Shown here: piece after piece, positions 35,763 through 44,333 of the stretch
How the letters are laid out: each line of letters opens with the position of its first letter
How positions within the stretch are numbered: position 1 is the first letter of the stretch
NCBI GenBank assembly: GCA_024279135.1
Contig: JAJRRU010000001.1
Coordinates: forward strand, 1-64,000
From: Alphaproteobacteria bacterium
GTDB lineage: Bacteria > Pseudomonadota > Alphaproteobacteria > Rhodospirillales > Casp-alpha2
DNA length: 64,000 nt
Direction of reading: 5' to 3'
The notes under the pieces: generated by a model
Told to the model about the DNA's origin: nothing
The model's input: the letters and a program-made list of their open reading frames with translations, nothing else
Databases searched by the model: none
Translations under genes and position numbers: made by a program

Positions 35763-37355
35763 ATGAAATGGTTTCGTCGCAAAAAAGATGACGACGAAGA
35801 ATTTGAAGAAGATTTCGACTTCGATGATTTCGATGAAGAAATCGAGGAAGCCGTCAAGAGTACCGCCTCATCGGCGGAACCCGATGCTGTGCCTGAACCG
35901 CCACCCTCACCAGCGTCTTCATCATCGGCCCGCGAACCGGAGCCTGCCCGCGAAGATGGCGATGACGATGATGATGACCCCATGGGCAATCGTGAACATG
36001 ACCCTGATGATGATAATGACGACGACGATGATGATGATTACGATGACGATGATGACGACGGTGATGATTACGATGACGATGATGATGAATACGACGATGA
36101 CGATGATGAATACGACGATGAAGAAGGCATTTTTAGTGCGTTAGATGCCAAACTTGCCAAGAAAGTCGGCAAAAAATGGATGCGCCTGAGCATTTATGGC
36201 TCGATGGTTGTTATCTTCCTCGCCTTAATCGGTGGCGGGGCATTCATGTTCATTGTTGATGGCTCCGATACAGACCAGGTGGTGGCAACCGATGATGCGA
36301 TCGGGGCTGGCGGGCTGAAACCTCCTTCTACCGGTACCGGAGGTTTGAATACCCTGGACGAGGTCGCCGGTGAGGTTATCAGCGAGGAACGGGCTGAAGC
36401 CGGTATTTCAGCCTTCGAGGCCGGTGGTGGTCTTAATGTTGTTGAGGGGGGCGGGCAGGTATCAGATGGCGGCCTGATGGTGCAGGTGGCTTCACGTTTC
36501 GCCTACAGCCGATATCCTGATAAGGAAATCAAGGATTCCCTGCCCAAAGCACCGAATTCAGAACTGCTGGAATTCAGGGGTGAAACCATTCTGCCGTTAC
36601 CTCAGATTTCAAGTAAAGGGGCTGTTTCCTGGCGGGAATATGCCCGCCCCAGTGAGGTTGATCCGAGATTGATACGGGTCGGTGTTCTGATCACCGAATT
36701 GGGATTGAGCAAGACGGGCACTCTGGCCTCTATCAATAAGTTGCCGCCAGAGGTTACCTTGTCTTTCAGCCCTTATGCAGATGAACTCGATCAGTGGATG
36801 ATCCGTTCGCGACGGGCTGGTCACGAGGTAATGCTGGGACTGCCCCTGGAAACAAATCGTTTCCCCATTGAAGACCATGGCCCATTGGCCCTGAAAATAG
36901 ACACCCCGACAGAAGACCAGATGATACGCCTTGAAGAAATACTGGTCCTGCTTCAGGGCTCTATCGGTGTCGAGGTGTTGATGGGTTCCCGATTTGTCGG
37001 AAATATCAGTGCCGTTCGTGATGTGGTGACCATTCTGAACTCGCGCGGTTTGATGATTGTCGATAATAAAATAAACTCATTGTCCAAGATTCCCGAGGTC
37101 GCCGAGGCTTTGGGTGCGCCCTTTGTTGTCAGTAACGTGCGGCTCGATAGTGTCATGGCATCGTCTTCCATTACGGCACGCCTGAAAGATGCCGAACGGT
37201 TGTTAAAAAATGGCGAAAAGGTGATTATTACAACAACCATGACACCGGCGGTAATGGAGCATTTGCAAATATGGTTTTCGTCATTGTCTAAAATGGGTGC
37301 GGTTCTGGTTCCCGTGAGCTCGTTGGTAGAACTGGCAGAAGGTCGGGATGAATAA
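35763..37355 (+). CDS. Divergent polysaccharide deacetylase (YibQ-like) with poly-Asp cytoplasmic domain
   Basis: A 530-residue bitopic protein. Residues 1-140 are cytoplasmic, with an extreme acidic tract at 66-121 that is nearly all Asp with spaced Tyr. A membrane span lies at about 144-165, then a periplasmic linker and a divergent polysaccharide deacetylase domain at about 285-525 (RVGVLITELGLSKTGTLASINKLP and VGNISAVRDVVTILNSRGLM). The usual metal-binding residues of NodB-type deacetylases are not evident, as in the YibQ group. E. coli yibQ also lies next to envC. Its end overlaps rppH by 8 nt. Confidence 0.82.
   Translation: MKWFRRKKDDDEEFEEDFDFDDFDEEIEEAVKSTASSAEPDAVPEPPPSPASSSSAREPEPAREDGDDDDDDPMGNREHDPDDDNDDDDDDDYDDDDDDGDDYDDDDDEYDDDDDEYDDEEGIFSALDAKLAKKVGKKWMRLSIYGSMVVIFLALIGGGAFMFIVDGSDTDQVVATDDAIGAGGLKPPSTGTGGLNTLDEVAGEVISEERAEAGISAFEAGGGLNVVEGGGQVSDGGLMVQVASRFAYSRYPDKEIKDSLPKAPNSELLEFRGETILPLPQISSKGAVSWREYARPSEVDPRLIRVGVLITELGLSKTGTLASINKLPPEVTLSFSPYADELDQWMIRSRRAGHEVMLGLPLETNRFPIEDHGPLALKIDTPTEDQMIRLEEILVLLQGSIGVEVLMGSRFVGNISAVRDVVTILNSRGLMIVDNKINSLSKIPEVAEALGAPFVVSNVRLDSVMASSSITARLKDAERLLKNGEKVIITTTMTPAVMEHLQIWFSSLSKMGAVLVPVSSLVELAEGRDE
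35940..36125 (+). repeat. GAT/GAC simple-sequence tract encoding poly-Asp
   Basis: A run made almost wholly of GAT and GAC codons, broken by TAC, GGT and GAA, encodes the acidic region of the deacetylase-like protein. Because the unit is a codon, expansion or contraction would change its length without shifting the frame. Confidence 0.75.
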
Positions 37356-37854
37356 AAACAGCTCGCCACAATACCGTCCCTGCGTTGGTCTTATGGTGAT
37401 CAATCATCAGGGGCTTATATTTGTTGGACGGCGGATCGGCATTGAAGGCGGTGGTGCCAGTCAGGCCGATGTTTATGCCTGGCAGATGCCACAGGGCGGG
37501 ATCGATGACGACGAGGACATATCTTCTGCGGGCTTGCGCGAACTGGTGGAAGAAACCGGCATTGTTTCGGTAGAATTGCTGACCCAGTCCCGTGACTGGC
37601 TGCGTTATGATTTACCCGGTGGCATGGCAACGCGATGGAAAGGCCGGTATGTGGGGCAGGCACAGATGTGGTTAGCCCTGCGTTTCTACGGTAGCGATGA
37701 TGAAATAAACCTGAATTATTCCGGCCATGCCGAATTTTCTGACTGGCGTTGGGTTTCTGCCGAGCAAGTCATCAATGGGGTTGTTCCATTCAAGCGGGCA
37801 GTCTATCAATCAGTCATTGCTGAATTCACTGACCGGATTGTGCCACAAATATGA
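37348..37854 (+). CDS. rppH: RNA pyrophosphohydrolase (Nudix)
   Basis: A 168-residue Nudix enzyme that removes pyrophosphate from mRNA 5' ends. The Nudix box is at 50-72, GGIDDDEDISSAGLRELVEE followed by TGI, with the metal-binding RELxEE. The flanks YRPCVGLMVIN and YAWQMPQG fit RppH/IalA. Its start overlaps the previous gene and its stop overlaps the next ATG, so it is embedded in the operon. Confidence 0.93.
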   Translation: MNKNSSPQYRPCVGLMVINHQGLIFVGRRIGIEGGGASQADVYAWQMPQGGIDDDEDISSAGLRELVEETGIVSVELLTQSRDWLRYDLPGGMATRWKGRYVGQAQMWLALRFYGSDDEINLNYSGHAEFSDWRWVSAEQVINGVVPFKRAVYQSVIAEFTDRIVPQI

Positions 37855-38831
37855 TGTATTTTGAAGTCGTAGCGGGATTCCTCCTGTTGCTGGTTGCCGC
37901 AGAATTTATGGTTCGCGGGTCTGTTGAGATGGCCAAGAGGTTCTCTATTCCGCCCGTGGTAATCGGCATGACGATTATCGCTATCGGCACCTCGGCACCG
38001 GAACTCGTGGTCGGCATTGAAGCCGCCACGTCGGGTGCTCCGGGCATGGCGCTGGGTAATGTTGTGGGCTCTAACATTGCCAATGTGTTATTGATTCTCG
38101 GGGCAGCCGGGTTGGTCGCTACGGTGGTTTCCAAGCAAGGCGCATTGCTGCGCGACGGCCTTGTTCTGATTGCGGGAAGTTTGTTGTTTACCTATTTTGC
38201 CATGAGCGGTGAAATCGGCAAACTCAGTGGATTTGTTCTGGTTTCCGCATTGCTGTTATTTCTGGTTACGTCCTTTCGCCGCGAACAGGGGCAAGACAGC
38301 GAGGATGCCCAATTGCACTGTGAGGAAGTCGATGAAATCGGCTCCTTACCGAATAATCTGGCGATTGTTTTGCTGGCCCTGTTTGGTGGACTGGGCGGGA
38401 TTATTTACGGTGCGGATGTCCTGGTCGGCGGGGCGGTGGAGATTGCCCGCAACTTTGAGGTTTCCGAAGAAGTTATTGGGCTGACCATCGTCGCTTTGGG
38501 CACATCTTTACCGGAATTGGCCGCATCGGTTGTGGCGGCATGGCGGGGACATGCCGATGTGGCAATCGGTAATGTGGTCGGCTCTAATCTGTTTAATGTT
38601 CTCGGTATCGCCGGGGTCGTGGCCATCGTTGAGCCGCTTCCGGTCGTTGAACAGATCATGAGTTTTGACATCTGGATCATGTTGGCGGCGACCATGGCTA
38701 TCTTGCCGTTGCTGGTTCTGGGATGGCGTCTCACCCGCACTGTTTCGATTGTCTTTATCCTGTTATACTGTGGTTATATTGCTATGCAGGGATATGGCGT
38801 GGATAAAGCACTGGCACTGGTATCACTATGA
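37851..38831 (+). CDS. Calcium/sodium antiporter (CaCA family, YrbG-like)
   Basis: A 326-residue inner-membrane cation antiporter with ten predicted spans in two halves. Each half has the alpha-repeat motif: IGTSAPELVVGIEAA with GNVVGSNIANVLLILG in the first, and LGTSLPELAASVVAA with GNVVGSNLFNVLGIAG in the second. These acidic and polar residues bind Ca and Na in the family. An acidic loop near 145 separates the halves. It overlaps rppH and folB by 4 nt each. Confidence 0.92.
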   Translation: MMYFEVVAGFLLLLVAAEFMVRGSVEMAKRFSIPPVVIGMTIIAIGTSAPELVVGIEAATSGAPGMALGNVVGSNIANVLLILGAAGLVATVVSKQGALLRDGLVLIAGSLLFTYFAMSGEIGKLSGFVLVSALLLFLVTSFRREQGQDSEDAQLHCEEVDEIGSLPNNLAIVLLALFGGLGGIIYGADVLVGGAVEIARNFEVSEEVIGLTIVALGTSLPELAASVVAAWRGHADVAIGNVVGSNLFNVLGIAGVVAIVEPLPVVEQIMSFDIWIMLAATMAILPLLVLGWRLTRTVSIVFILLYCGYIAMQGYGVDKALALVSL

Positions 38832-39235
38832 TCCGAGAAACCCCTCAGGCCTTGAATGTGCAGACGGGTCAGGATGAAGATCATGTTTTCATTTCAGATC
38901 TGGCATTGCGCTGTTCTATCGGTATCCACGACCATGAAAAACAAACCCCGCAACGGGTTGTGATCAATGTGAATATGGCCGTGCACCCGGCCGGGGGGCC
39001 ATTGAATGATAATCACGATAATGTGGTCTGTTATGAAACCGTCGTTGATCAGATCAGGGCGCTGGCATCAAACGGACATGTCAATCTGGTTGAGACCATG
39101 GCCGATGAAATTGTTGAAATATGTTTCAGAAATACGCGGGTTCACAAGGTCAGGGTCCGGGTCGAGAAACCCGATATTATTGCCGATGCCGCAAGCGTCG
39201 GTATTGAGATAACCCGGTACAGATCGGCACTGTAG
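38828..39235 (+). CDS. folB: Dihydroneopterin aldolase
   Basis: A 135-residue FolB-type enzyme for the aldolase and epimerase step of folate synthesis. The core starts at HVFISDLALRCSIGIHDHEK near residue 19, with the conserved NLVETMADEI at about 86 and the terminal VRVRVEKPDIIADAASVGIEITR. The first 18 residues are an extension. It is the last gene of the run and overlaps the antiporter as ATGA. Confidence 0.9.
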   Translation: MIRETPQALNVQTGQDEDHVFISDLALRCSIGIHDHEKQTPQRVVINVNMAVHPAGGPLNDNHDNVVCYETVVDQIRALASNGHVNLVETMADEIVEICFRNTRVHKVRVRVEKPDIIADAASVGIEITRYRSAL

Positions 39236-39274
39236 CATAGGCAAAACTTTAGCTTGTGCGGCTAACATGTTGTA

Positions 39275-39304
39275 GGGAAACACTTTTCCCCCTGACAGTT
39301 TTTT
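39275..39304 (+). terminator. Weak terminator-like hairpin after folB
   Basis: GGGAAA (39275-39280) and TTTCCC (39285-39290) form a 6-bp stem with loop CACT, followed after 8 nt by six T. It is short, so termination would be partial at best. Confidence 0.35.
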
Positions 39305-39530
39305 GTGAGTTGTGCACAGGCAAAATTACCCCTATTAATTTTTCCTAACATAAATCATTTTACTTGTTTTTCAGTGGCTTGCCCTGATCGTTATAATTGC
39401 CATAATTGATTTATTTAATCATTTCAATATGTTACCATAAAATATAAAATTCATAAAAAAGCCCAAAATAATTAGGGGGATTTCAGATTTGTTGCCTTAT
39501 TGCGTTGAGGGAAATAATTTAGCCACAGGT

Positions 39531-39553
39531 TTATCCACAATTTTAGTGGATAA
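39531..39553. promoter_or_regulatory. Inverted pair of DnaA-box-like sites
   Basis: TTATCCAC (39531-39538) and GTGGATAA (39546-39553) form a perfect 8-bp dyad with a 7-nt spacer; the left member is the consensus E. coli box TTATCCACA. A near-box TTAGCCACA lies 3 nt further left. Confidence 0.55.
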
Positions 39554-39647
39554 GTTTTACCGAAAAATGGTTTATTTAACGGATTATGCTGAACACTGAC
39601 TTTTCAACCTTGACCTTTTCCGCTCACTTGTGCCTAGGCCGGTGAAA

Positions 39648-41606
39648 ATGAAAAATGCAGACAGCCAGAACGATACGATAGTGTTACAATCGGAAGTTTC
39701 AGAGCCCGATGGTGTTGCCATTGTTCGTTCATATCTGAATACCCTGCCCAATAGTCCCGGTGTTTACCGGATGATCAAAAGTGACGGTCGTGTGCTTTAT
39801 ATTGGCAAGGCCAAGAGCTTGAAAAAACGGGTTGCCAGTTATACCAATCTGGCCCGTCAGTCCAATCGGATCAGGCGGATGGTTTCAGAAACCAGTACCA
39901 TGGAATTTGTCACCACCCACACCGAAGCCGAAGCGCTGCTGCTCGAAGCCAGCCAGATTAAACGTTACACACCGCGCTATAATATTCTGCTGCGCGATGA
40001 CAAGTCCTTCCCGCAAATTCTGGTTACAGGAGATCATGATTACCCGCAGATTTTGAAACATCGCGGGGCGCGCAGCCGCAAGGGTGAATATTTCGGTCCC
40101 TTTGCTTCGGCCTGGGCGGTCAATGAAACCTTGTCGTTCCTGCAGAAAGTATTTTTTCTCAGAACCTGTACGGACTCGGTTTTCGAAGCACGGACCAGAC
40201 CATGCCTGCTATACCAGATCAAACGATGTTCGGCACCGTGTGTCGGGCGCATCAAGGACGAAGACTATAGCGATATGGTTGAGCAGGCCCGCAGCTTCCT
40301 GAATGGTCGCAGCACAGATATTCAACAAAAACTTGCACTTCAGATGCAACACGCCAGCGATACCCAGGACTATGAGCAGGCCGCCCAGTACCGCGACCGC
40401 ATTCGTGCCCTGACCCAGATCCAGTCCCACCAGGATATCAATCTGGCGGGGCTTGAGGCCAGCGATGTCATCGCCGTACATCATGTTGGTGGACAGAGTT
40501 GCGTGCAGGTGTTCTTCTTCCGCAGTGGCCAGAACTATGGCAATCGGGCGTATTTCCCGTCCCATGGCAACGACGCAGAAACCAGCGAGGTGCTGGAAGC
40601 GTTTCTGGCGCAGTTTTACGACAAGACCCAACCTTCCAAACAGGTTCTGCTTAATCTGGATTTGCCAAACCGGGCTTTGCTGGAAGAAGCCTTTTCAATC
40701 CGGGCCGGGCACCGGGTTCGAATTCTGGTGCCATCGCGAGGCGATAAACGCAAGCTGGCCCTGCTGGCCGAGACCAATGCGCGTAAATCCCTGGAGCGCC
40801 GCCTTGCCGAAAGTGCCACCCAGCGGAAACTTCTGGAAGATCTCAGTTCCATTCTCGGGCTGGACAGCTTGCCAGAACGTATTGAAATTTATGATAATAG
40901 CCATATCTCGGGGACCAATGCAGTTGGTGCCATGGTTGTGGCCGGGCCTGATGGATTTATCAAAAACGCCTATCGAAAGTTCAATATAAAAGGTGACAAG
41001 CCTCCCACCGGCACACCCTCCCATACTGGTGCGGGGCTATCGGATCATAACCAGGCCGCCTATACCGCCGGTGATGATTATGCCATGATGCACGAGGTCC
41101 TGACCCGTCGGTTTTCCCGCGCCATGAAAGAAGACCCTGACCGCAAAAGTGGTCAGTGGCCGGATTTGTTGCTGATCGATGGCGGTGCGGGGCAACTGGG
41201 CGTGGCCGTAGATGTGCTCTCGGAATTGGGTATCGACGATGTGGTTGTGGCCGGTGTGGCCAAGGGGGCGGACCGTCATGCAGGGCGTGAAACCATTTAT
41301 ATACCTGGCAAACCCCCGGTTAATCTGGAGCGCAAAGACCCGGTCCTGCATTTTATCCAGCGATTGCGCGACGAGGCCCACCGGTTTGCTATCGGGGTGC
41401 ACCGGGCCAAGCGTGGCAAGGCGGCAATTCGCTCGACGCTGGATGGCATACCGGGTGTCGGTGGTGTGCGCAAAAAAGCTTTACTGCATCACTTTGGTGC
41501 CGCATCGGCGGTTGCAAATGCCGGACTGGATGATTTGAAAGCCGTGGAGGGCATCAGCCGGGCCATGGCTGTGCGGGTCTATGAGTGGTATCATCCTGAA
41601 GACTGA
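39648..41606 (+). CDS. uvrC: UvrABC system protein C
   Basis: A 652-residue nucleotide-excision-repair nuclease making both incisions around lesions marked by UvrA and UvrB. The N-terminal GIY-YIG domain (SPGVYRMIKSDGRVLYIGKA) makes the 3' cut. The UVR helix pair for UvrB binding is near 215-245. The RNase H-like domain (IEIYDNSHISGTNAVGAMVV and LLIDGGAGQLG) makes the 5' cut. C-terminal HhH motifs (IPGVGGVRKKALLHHFG) bind DNA. I chose ATG 39648; GTG 39630 lacks a ribosome-binding site. Confidence 0.96.
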   Translation: MKNADSQNDTIVLQSEVSEPDGVAIVRSYLNTLPNSPGVYRMIKSDGRVLYIGKAKSLKKRVASYTNLARQSNRIRRMVSETSTMEFVTTHTEAEALLLEASQIKRYTPRYNILLRDDKSFPQILVTGDHDYPQILKHRGARSRKGEYFGPFASAWAVNETLSFLQKVFFLRTCTDSVFEARTRPCLLYQIKRCSAPCVGRIKDEDYSDMVEQARSFLNGRSTDIQQKLALQMQHASDTQDYEQAAQYRDRIRALTQIQSHQDINLAGLEASDVIAVHHVGGQSCVQVFFFRSGQNYGNRAYFPSHGNDAETSEVLEAFLAQFYDKTQPSKQVLLNLDLPNRALLEEAFSIRAGHRVRILVPSRGDKRKLALLAETNARKSLERRLAESATQRKLLEDLSSILGLDSLPERIEIYDNSHISGTNAVGAMVVAGPDGFIKNAYRKFNIKGDKPPTGTPSHTGAGLSDHNQAAYTAGDDYAMMHEVLTRRFSRAMKEDPDRKSGQWPDLLLIDGGAGQLGVAVDVLSELGIDDVVVAGVAKGADRHAGRETIYIPGKPPVNLERKDPVLHFIQRLRDEAHRFAIGVHRAKRGKAAIRSTLDGIPGVGGVRKKALLHHFGAASAVANAGLDDLKAVEGISRAMAVRVYEWYHPED

Positions 41607-41615
41607 TGGTATAAT
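41607..41615 (+). promoter_or_regulatory. Extended -10 promoter for pgsA and the moco genes
   Basis: TGGTATAAT begins the base after the uvrC stop codon and is identical to the two divergent elements at 5195 and 5227. It lies 60 nt before pgsA and would serve pgsA-mobB-moeA-moaD-moaE. Confidence 0.5.
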
Positions 41616-41675
41616 CTGGGTTGTGGGTATGTTCGCGGTTTTCATTGCACACCTTTCCGGTTAAAAAAGGCTATC

Positions 41676-42299
41676 ATGTACACATCGCTCCCAAATATAT
41701 TGACCTATACACGCATTGCCTCGATCCCTGTGGTTGCGGGATTGATATTTCTCGGCGATCCGCTGGGAAGCTGGCTGGCATTCTCAGTTTACACCTATGC
41801 CTGTATCACTGATTTTTTCGACGGGTATCTGGCTCGTGCCTGGCATCAGCAATCATCTCTGGGGCGCTTCCTTGACCCCATTGCCGATAAACTGCTGATC
41901 GCCGGCGTGTTGTTTGCCTTGTTGGGGGCCGATCGCATCACGGGTTTGCAGATTATCCCCGCCGGTATTATTCTGGGGCGTGAAATACTGGTTTCGGGTT
42001 TGCGCGAGTTCCTCATGGAGTTGCGGATCGGAATGCCGGTCAGCCAATTGTCCAAGTGGAAGACGACACTGCAAATGCTGGCTCTGGGTTTTTTACTGGT
42101 TGGCCCCAATGGCCCGGAATTCTGGTCGGTGCCGACCCTCGATATCGGCATCTACGGATTGTGGGCTGCGGCAATTCTGACGTTGGTTACCGGGTATGAT
42201 TACCTGCACGCTGGCCTGAAGCATATCGCCGAAACAGATCATGCCCCGGCTGGCCGACATCCCGAGCATGACGAAACAGAAGAGTCAGGACAAAAATGA
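41676..42299 (+). CDS. pgsA: CDP-diacylglycerol-glycerol-3-phosphate 3-phosphatidyltransferase
   Basis: A 207-residue membrane enzyme making phosphatidylglycerol phosphate. The CDP-alcohol phosphotransferase motif DFFDGYLARAWHQQSSLGRF then LDPIADK shows the D-x2-DG-x2-AR-x8-G-x3-D-x3-D pattern at about 49-71. Five or six spans are predicted and a hydrophilic His/Glu-rich tail of 25 residues ends the protein. It overlaps mobB by 4 nt. pgsA followed by moaD/moaE-type genes is a recurring order in alphaproteobacteria. Confidence 0.94.
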   Translation: MYTSLPNILTYTRIASIPVVAGLIFLGDPLGSWLAFSVYTYACITDFFDGYLARAWHQQSSLGRFLDPIADKLLIAGVLFALLGADRITGLQIIPAGIILGREILVSGLREFLMELRIGMPVSQLSKWKTTLQMLALGFLLVGPNGPEFWSVPTLDIGIYGLWAAAILTLVTGYDYLHAGLKHIAETDHAPAGRHPEHDETEESGQK

Positions 42300-42814
42300 A
42301 AATATTCGGTTTGGCGGGCTGGAGCGGTAGCGGAAAAACTACATTGATTGTCGAGTTAATCCCGGAAATTACCGCGCGCGGTGTTGTGGTTTCTACCATG
42401 AAACACACCCATCACAGGTTTGATATCGATAGACCCGGCAAGGATTCCTTTAATCATCGCCAGGCCGGGGCCCAGGAAGTGATGATTGTCTCATCCACAC
42501 GTTGGGCTTTAATGAACGAATTACGCGACAAACCGGAACCTAGCATCAATGAATTGCTGGACCGTATGTCGCCGGTCGATCTGGTCCTGATCGAAGGGTT
42601 TAAATCTTACCCGCATCCTAAAATCGAAGTGTACCGTCCTTCTATCAACAAACCCATGTTGTGCTCCGAGGACCCCAGTGTGGTTGCCATCGCAACCGAT
42701 GAACCCTTGCAGGGTGTCAGCCTGCCCATTCTGGATTTGAATAATGCAACCATGATCGTAAATTTTATCCTCGATTATGTTGAGTTAAGCGAGGCTCGTC
42801 GTGGTACAGCTTAA
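42296..42814 (+). CDS. mobB: Molybdopterin-guanine dinucleotide biosynthesis adaptor MobB
   Basis: A 172-residue GTP-binding protein with the P-loop GWSGSGKTT at 8-16 and STMKHTHHRFDIDRPGKDSF as the second family block. MobB assists MobA in attaching GMP to molybdopterin, although MobA is not in the window. It overlaps pgsA by 4 nt and moeA by 14 nt. Confidence 0.92.
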   Translation: MKIFGLAGWSGSGKTTLIVELIPEITARGVVVSTMKHTHHRFDIDRPGKDSFNHRQAGAQEVMIVSSTRWALMNELRDKPEPSINELLDRMSPVDLVLIEGFKSYPHPKIEVYRPSINKPMLCSEDPSVVAIATDEPLQGVSLPILDLNNATMIVNFILDYVELSEARRGTA

Positions 42815-44081
42815 GGATGATTGTTTCGCATCAGGTGAAACATTGTTACGGCTCGATCAGGCTTTGGCGCAAATTCGCCAACGCGTCGACGTGGTTGTGG
42901 ACCACCAGATATGCGATCTGGACGATTGTCTGGGCCGTGTGTTGGCCGAAGATGTTGTCTCGGACGTAAATGTTCCTCCCCATGATAACAGTGCGGTGGA
43001 TGGTTATGCGGTTTATCACGATGATCTGAACCCGGACGGGGAAACCCGGCTGCCGGTCACCGGGCGCATAGCCGCCGGTCATCCACTTGACCGTCAGGCT
43101 GTTCGAAATGAAGCCTTGCAGATATTCACCGGTGCGCCCATGCCATTGGGGGCGGACGGCAGGCAAAGCAGCGGCCCCGATACGGTGTTCATGAAAGAAG
43201 ATGTTGAGCGTGACGGCGACGATGTGGTTCTTCCCCAAGGTCAGAAACCCGGTGCCAACCGCCGCTTTGCCGGTGAAGATATAAAACAAGGTGCCAGCAT
43301 TCTGAAACCCGGAATGCGGCTGCGCGCCCAGGAACTGGGTCTGGCGGCATCGGTCGGGCGTGATCGTTTGAAGGTTTATAAACCCTTGCGGGTTGCGGTG
43401 TTTTCCACCGGCGACGAAGTCCGCGACCCCTCTGGTGAGGTGCAACAGGGCTGTATATTCGATTCAAATCGGTTTGCCATCAAGGCCATGTTGCGCGGGT
43501 TGGGGTGCCAGGTTACCGACCTTGGTATCATGCCCGACGAACTGGATGTCATACAGAGTTCGTTGGCTGAGGCCGGCGTGGGGCATGACCTGTTGATCAC
43601 ATCCGGCGGTGTGGCGGTGGGCGAGGAAGATTACGTCAAGACGGCTGTTGAGGCTCTGGGCAGCTTGCATATGTGGCGGCTTGCCATCAAACCAGGGCGA
43701 CCTATTGCGTTGGGTCAGATCGGCGACACGGCTTTCGTTGGCTTGCCGGGAAATCCGGTGGCGGTCATGGTGACCTTTCTGGTTATCGCCCGCTCTCTGG
43801 TGCAGTGGATGTCGGGGGCTGAAGCTAAACCGGCCCCGCGTTATGCGGTTATCGCCGGGTTCGATCATGGCAAAAAAACCGGACGGCGTGAATGGGTGCG
43901 GGTGCGGGTGGACCGGGATGAACAGGGCGTGTTAACTGCCTATCAGGATCATTCAGGCGGTGCCGGTATCCTGACGTCCATGGTCGGTGCCGATGGATTG
44001 TTGGAACTGGATGAAGACTGCGATGGTATTGTCACCGGACAGCCGGTTAATTTCCTGCCCTTTAAGGAGGTTTTGTCATGA
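42801..44081 (+). CDS. moeA: Molybdopterin molybdenumtransferase
   Basis: A 426-residue MoeA that inserts molybdate into adenylated molybdopterin. Family blocks are VPPHDNSAVDGYAV near 53, QGQKPGANRRFAGEDI (153 on), VFSTGDEV, the catalytic-domain SGGVAVGEEDYVK and FVGLPGNPVAVMVTF, and a C-terminal beta domain. The start is GTG 42801 within mobB. moaD follows with an ATGA overlap. No MogA-like domain is fused. Confidence 0.95.
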   Translation: MVQLKDDCFASGETLLRLDQALAQIRQRVDVVVDHQICDLDDCLGRVLAEDVVSDVNVPPHDNSAVDGYAVYHDDLNPDGETRLPVTGRIAAGHPLDRQAVRNEALQIFTGAPMPLGADGRQSSGPDTVFMKEDVERDGDDVVLPQGQKPGANRRFAGEDIKQGASILKPGMRLRAQELGLAASVGRDRLKVYKPLRVAVFSTGDEVRDPSGEVQQGCIFDSNRFAIKAMLRGLGCQVTDLGIMPDELDVIQSSLAEAGVGHDLLITSGGVAVGEEDYVKTAVEALGSLHMWRLAIKPGRPIALGQIGDTAFVGLPGNPVAVMVTFLVIARSLVQWMSGAEAKPAPRYAVIAGFDHGKKTGRREWVRVRVDRDEQGVLTAYQDHSGGAGILTSMVGADGLLELDEDCDGIVTGQPVNFLPFKEVLS

Positions 44082-44329
44082 AACTGGTATATTTTGCCTG
44101 GGTACGCGAAAAAGTCGGCAAGTCGGGTGAAGACGTCAGCCCGCCGCCCACGGTTGAAACCGTTACCCAGCTCATTGACTGGCTGATCGCCCAGGGTGAT
44201 AACTACCGGGTGGCCTTCGGCGATATGAAAATAATCCGGGTTGCGGTTAACCAGCAATATGTGACCACGGACACTCCCGTTCAGCCCGGCGATGAAGTAG
44301 CCTTTTTCCCACCGGTTACGGGCGGTTAA
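44078..44329 (+). CDS. moaD: Molybdopterin synthase small subunit MoaD
   Basis: An 83-residue ubiquitin-fold sulfur carrier ending in the required Gly-Gly (FFPPVTGG), whose C-terminal thiocarboxylate donates sulfur to the pterin. VGKSGEDV and QPGDEVAFFPPV are typical. It overlaps moeA as ATGA and lies 4 nt before moaE, its partner subunit. Confidence 0.95.
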   Translation: MKLVYFAWVREKVGKSGEDVSPPPTVETVTQLIDWLIAQGDNYRVAFGDMKIIRVAVNQQYVTTDTPVQPGDEVAFFPPVTGG

Positions 44330-44333
44330 TTCT

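Larger units (their letters stand above)
39236..39647. other. AT-rich intergenic region with DnaA-box-like sites
   Basis: This 412-bp gap is the longest in the core part of the window. It has TTATCCACA (39531-39539), its partner in inverted orientation ending AGTGGATAA (39545-39553), TTAGCCACA (39519-39527, one mismatch) and TTGTGCACA (39310-39318). Positions 39340-39480 are very AT-rich. It must also hold the uvrC promoter. The combination recalls a replication origin or a DnaA-controlled promoter. Both flanking genes run rightward, which argues somewhat against a bidirectional origin. Confidence 0.5.

Noticed and set aside
41628-41660. Eleven-codon leader ORF (MFAVFIAHLSG) upstream of pgsA
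   Set aside because: No ribosome-binding site and no overlap with pgsA; too short to separate from chance.
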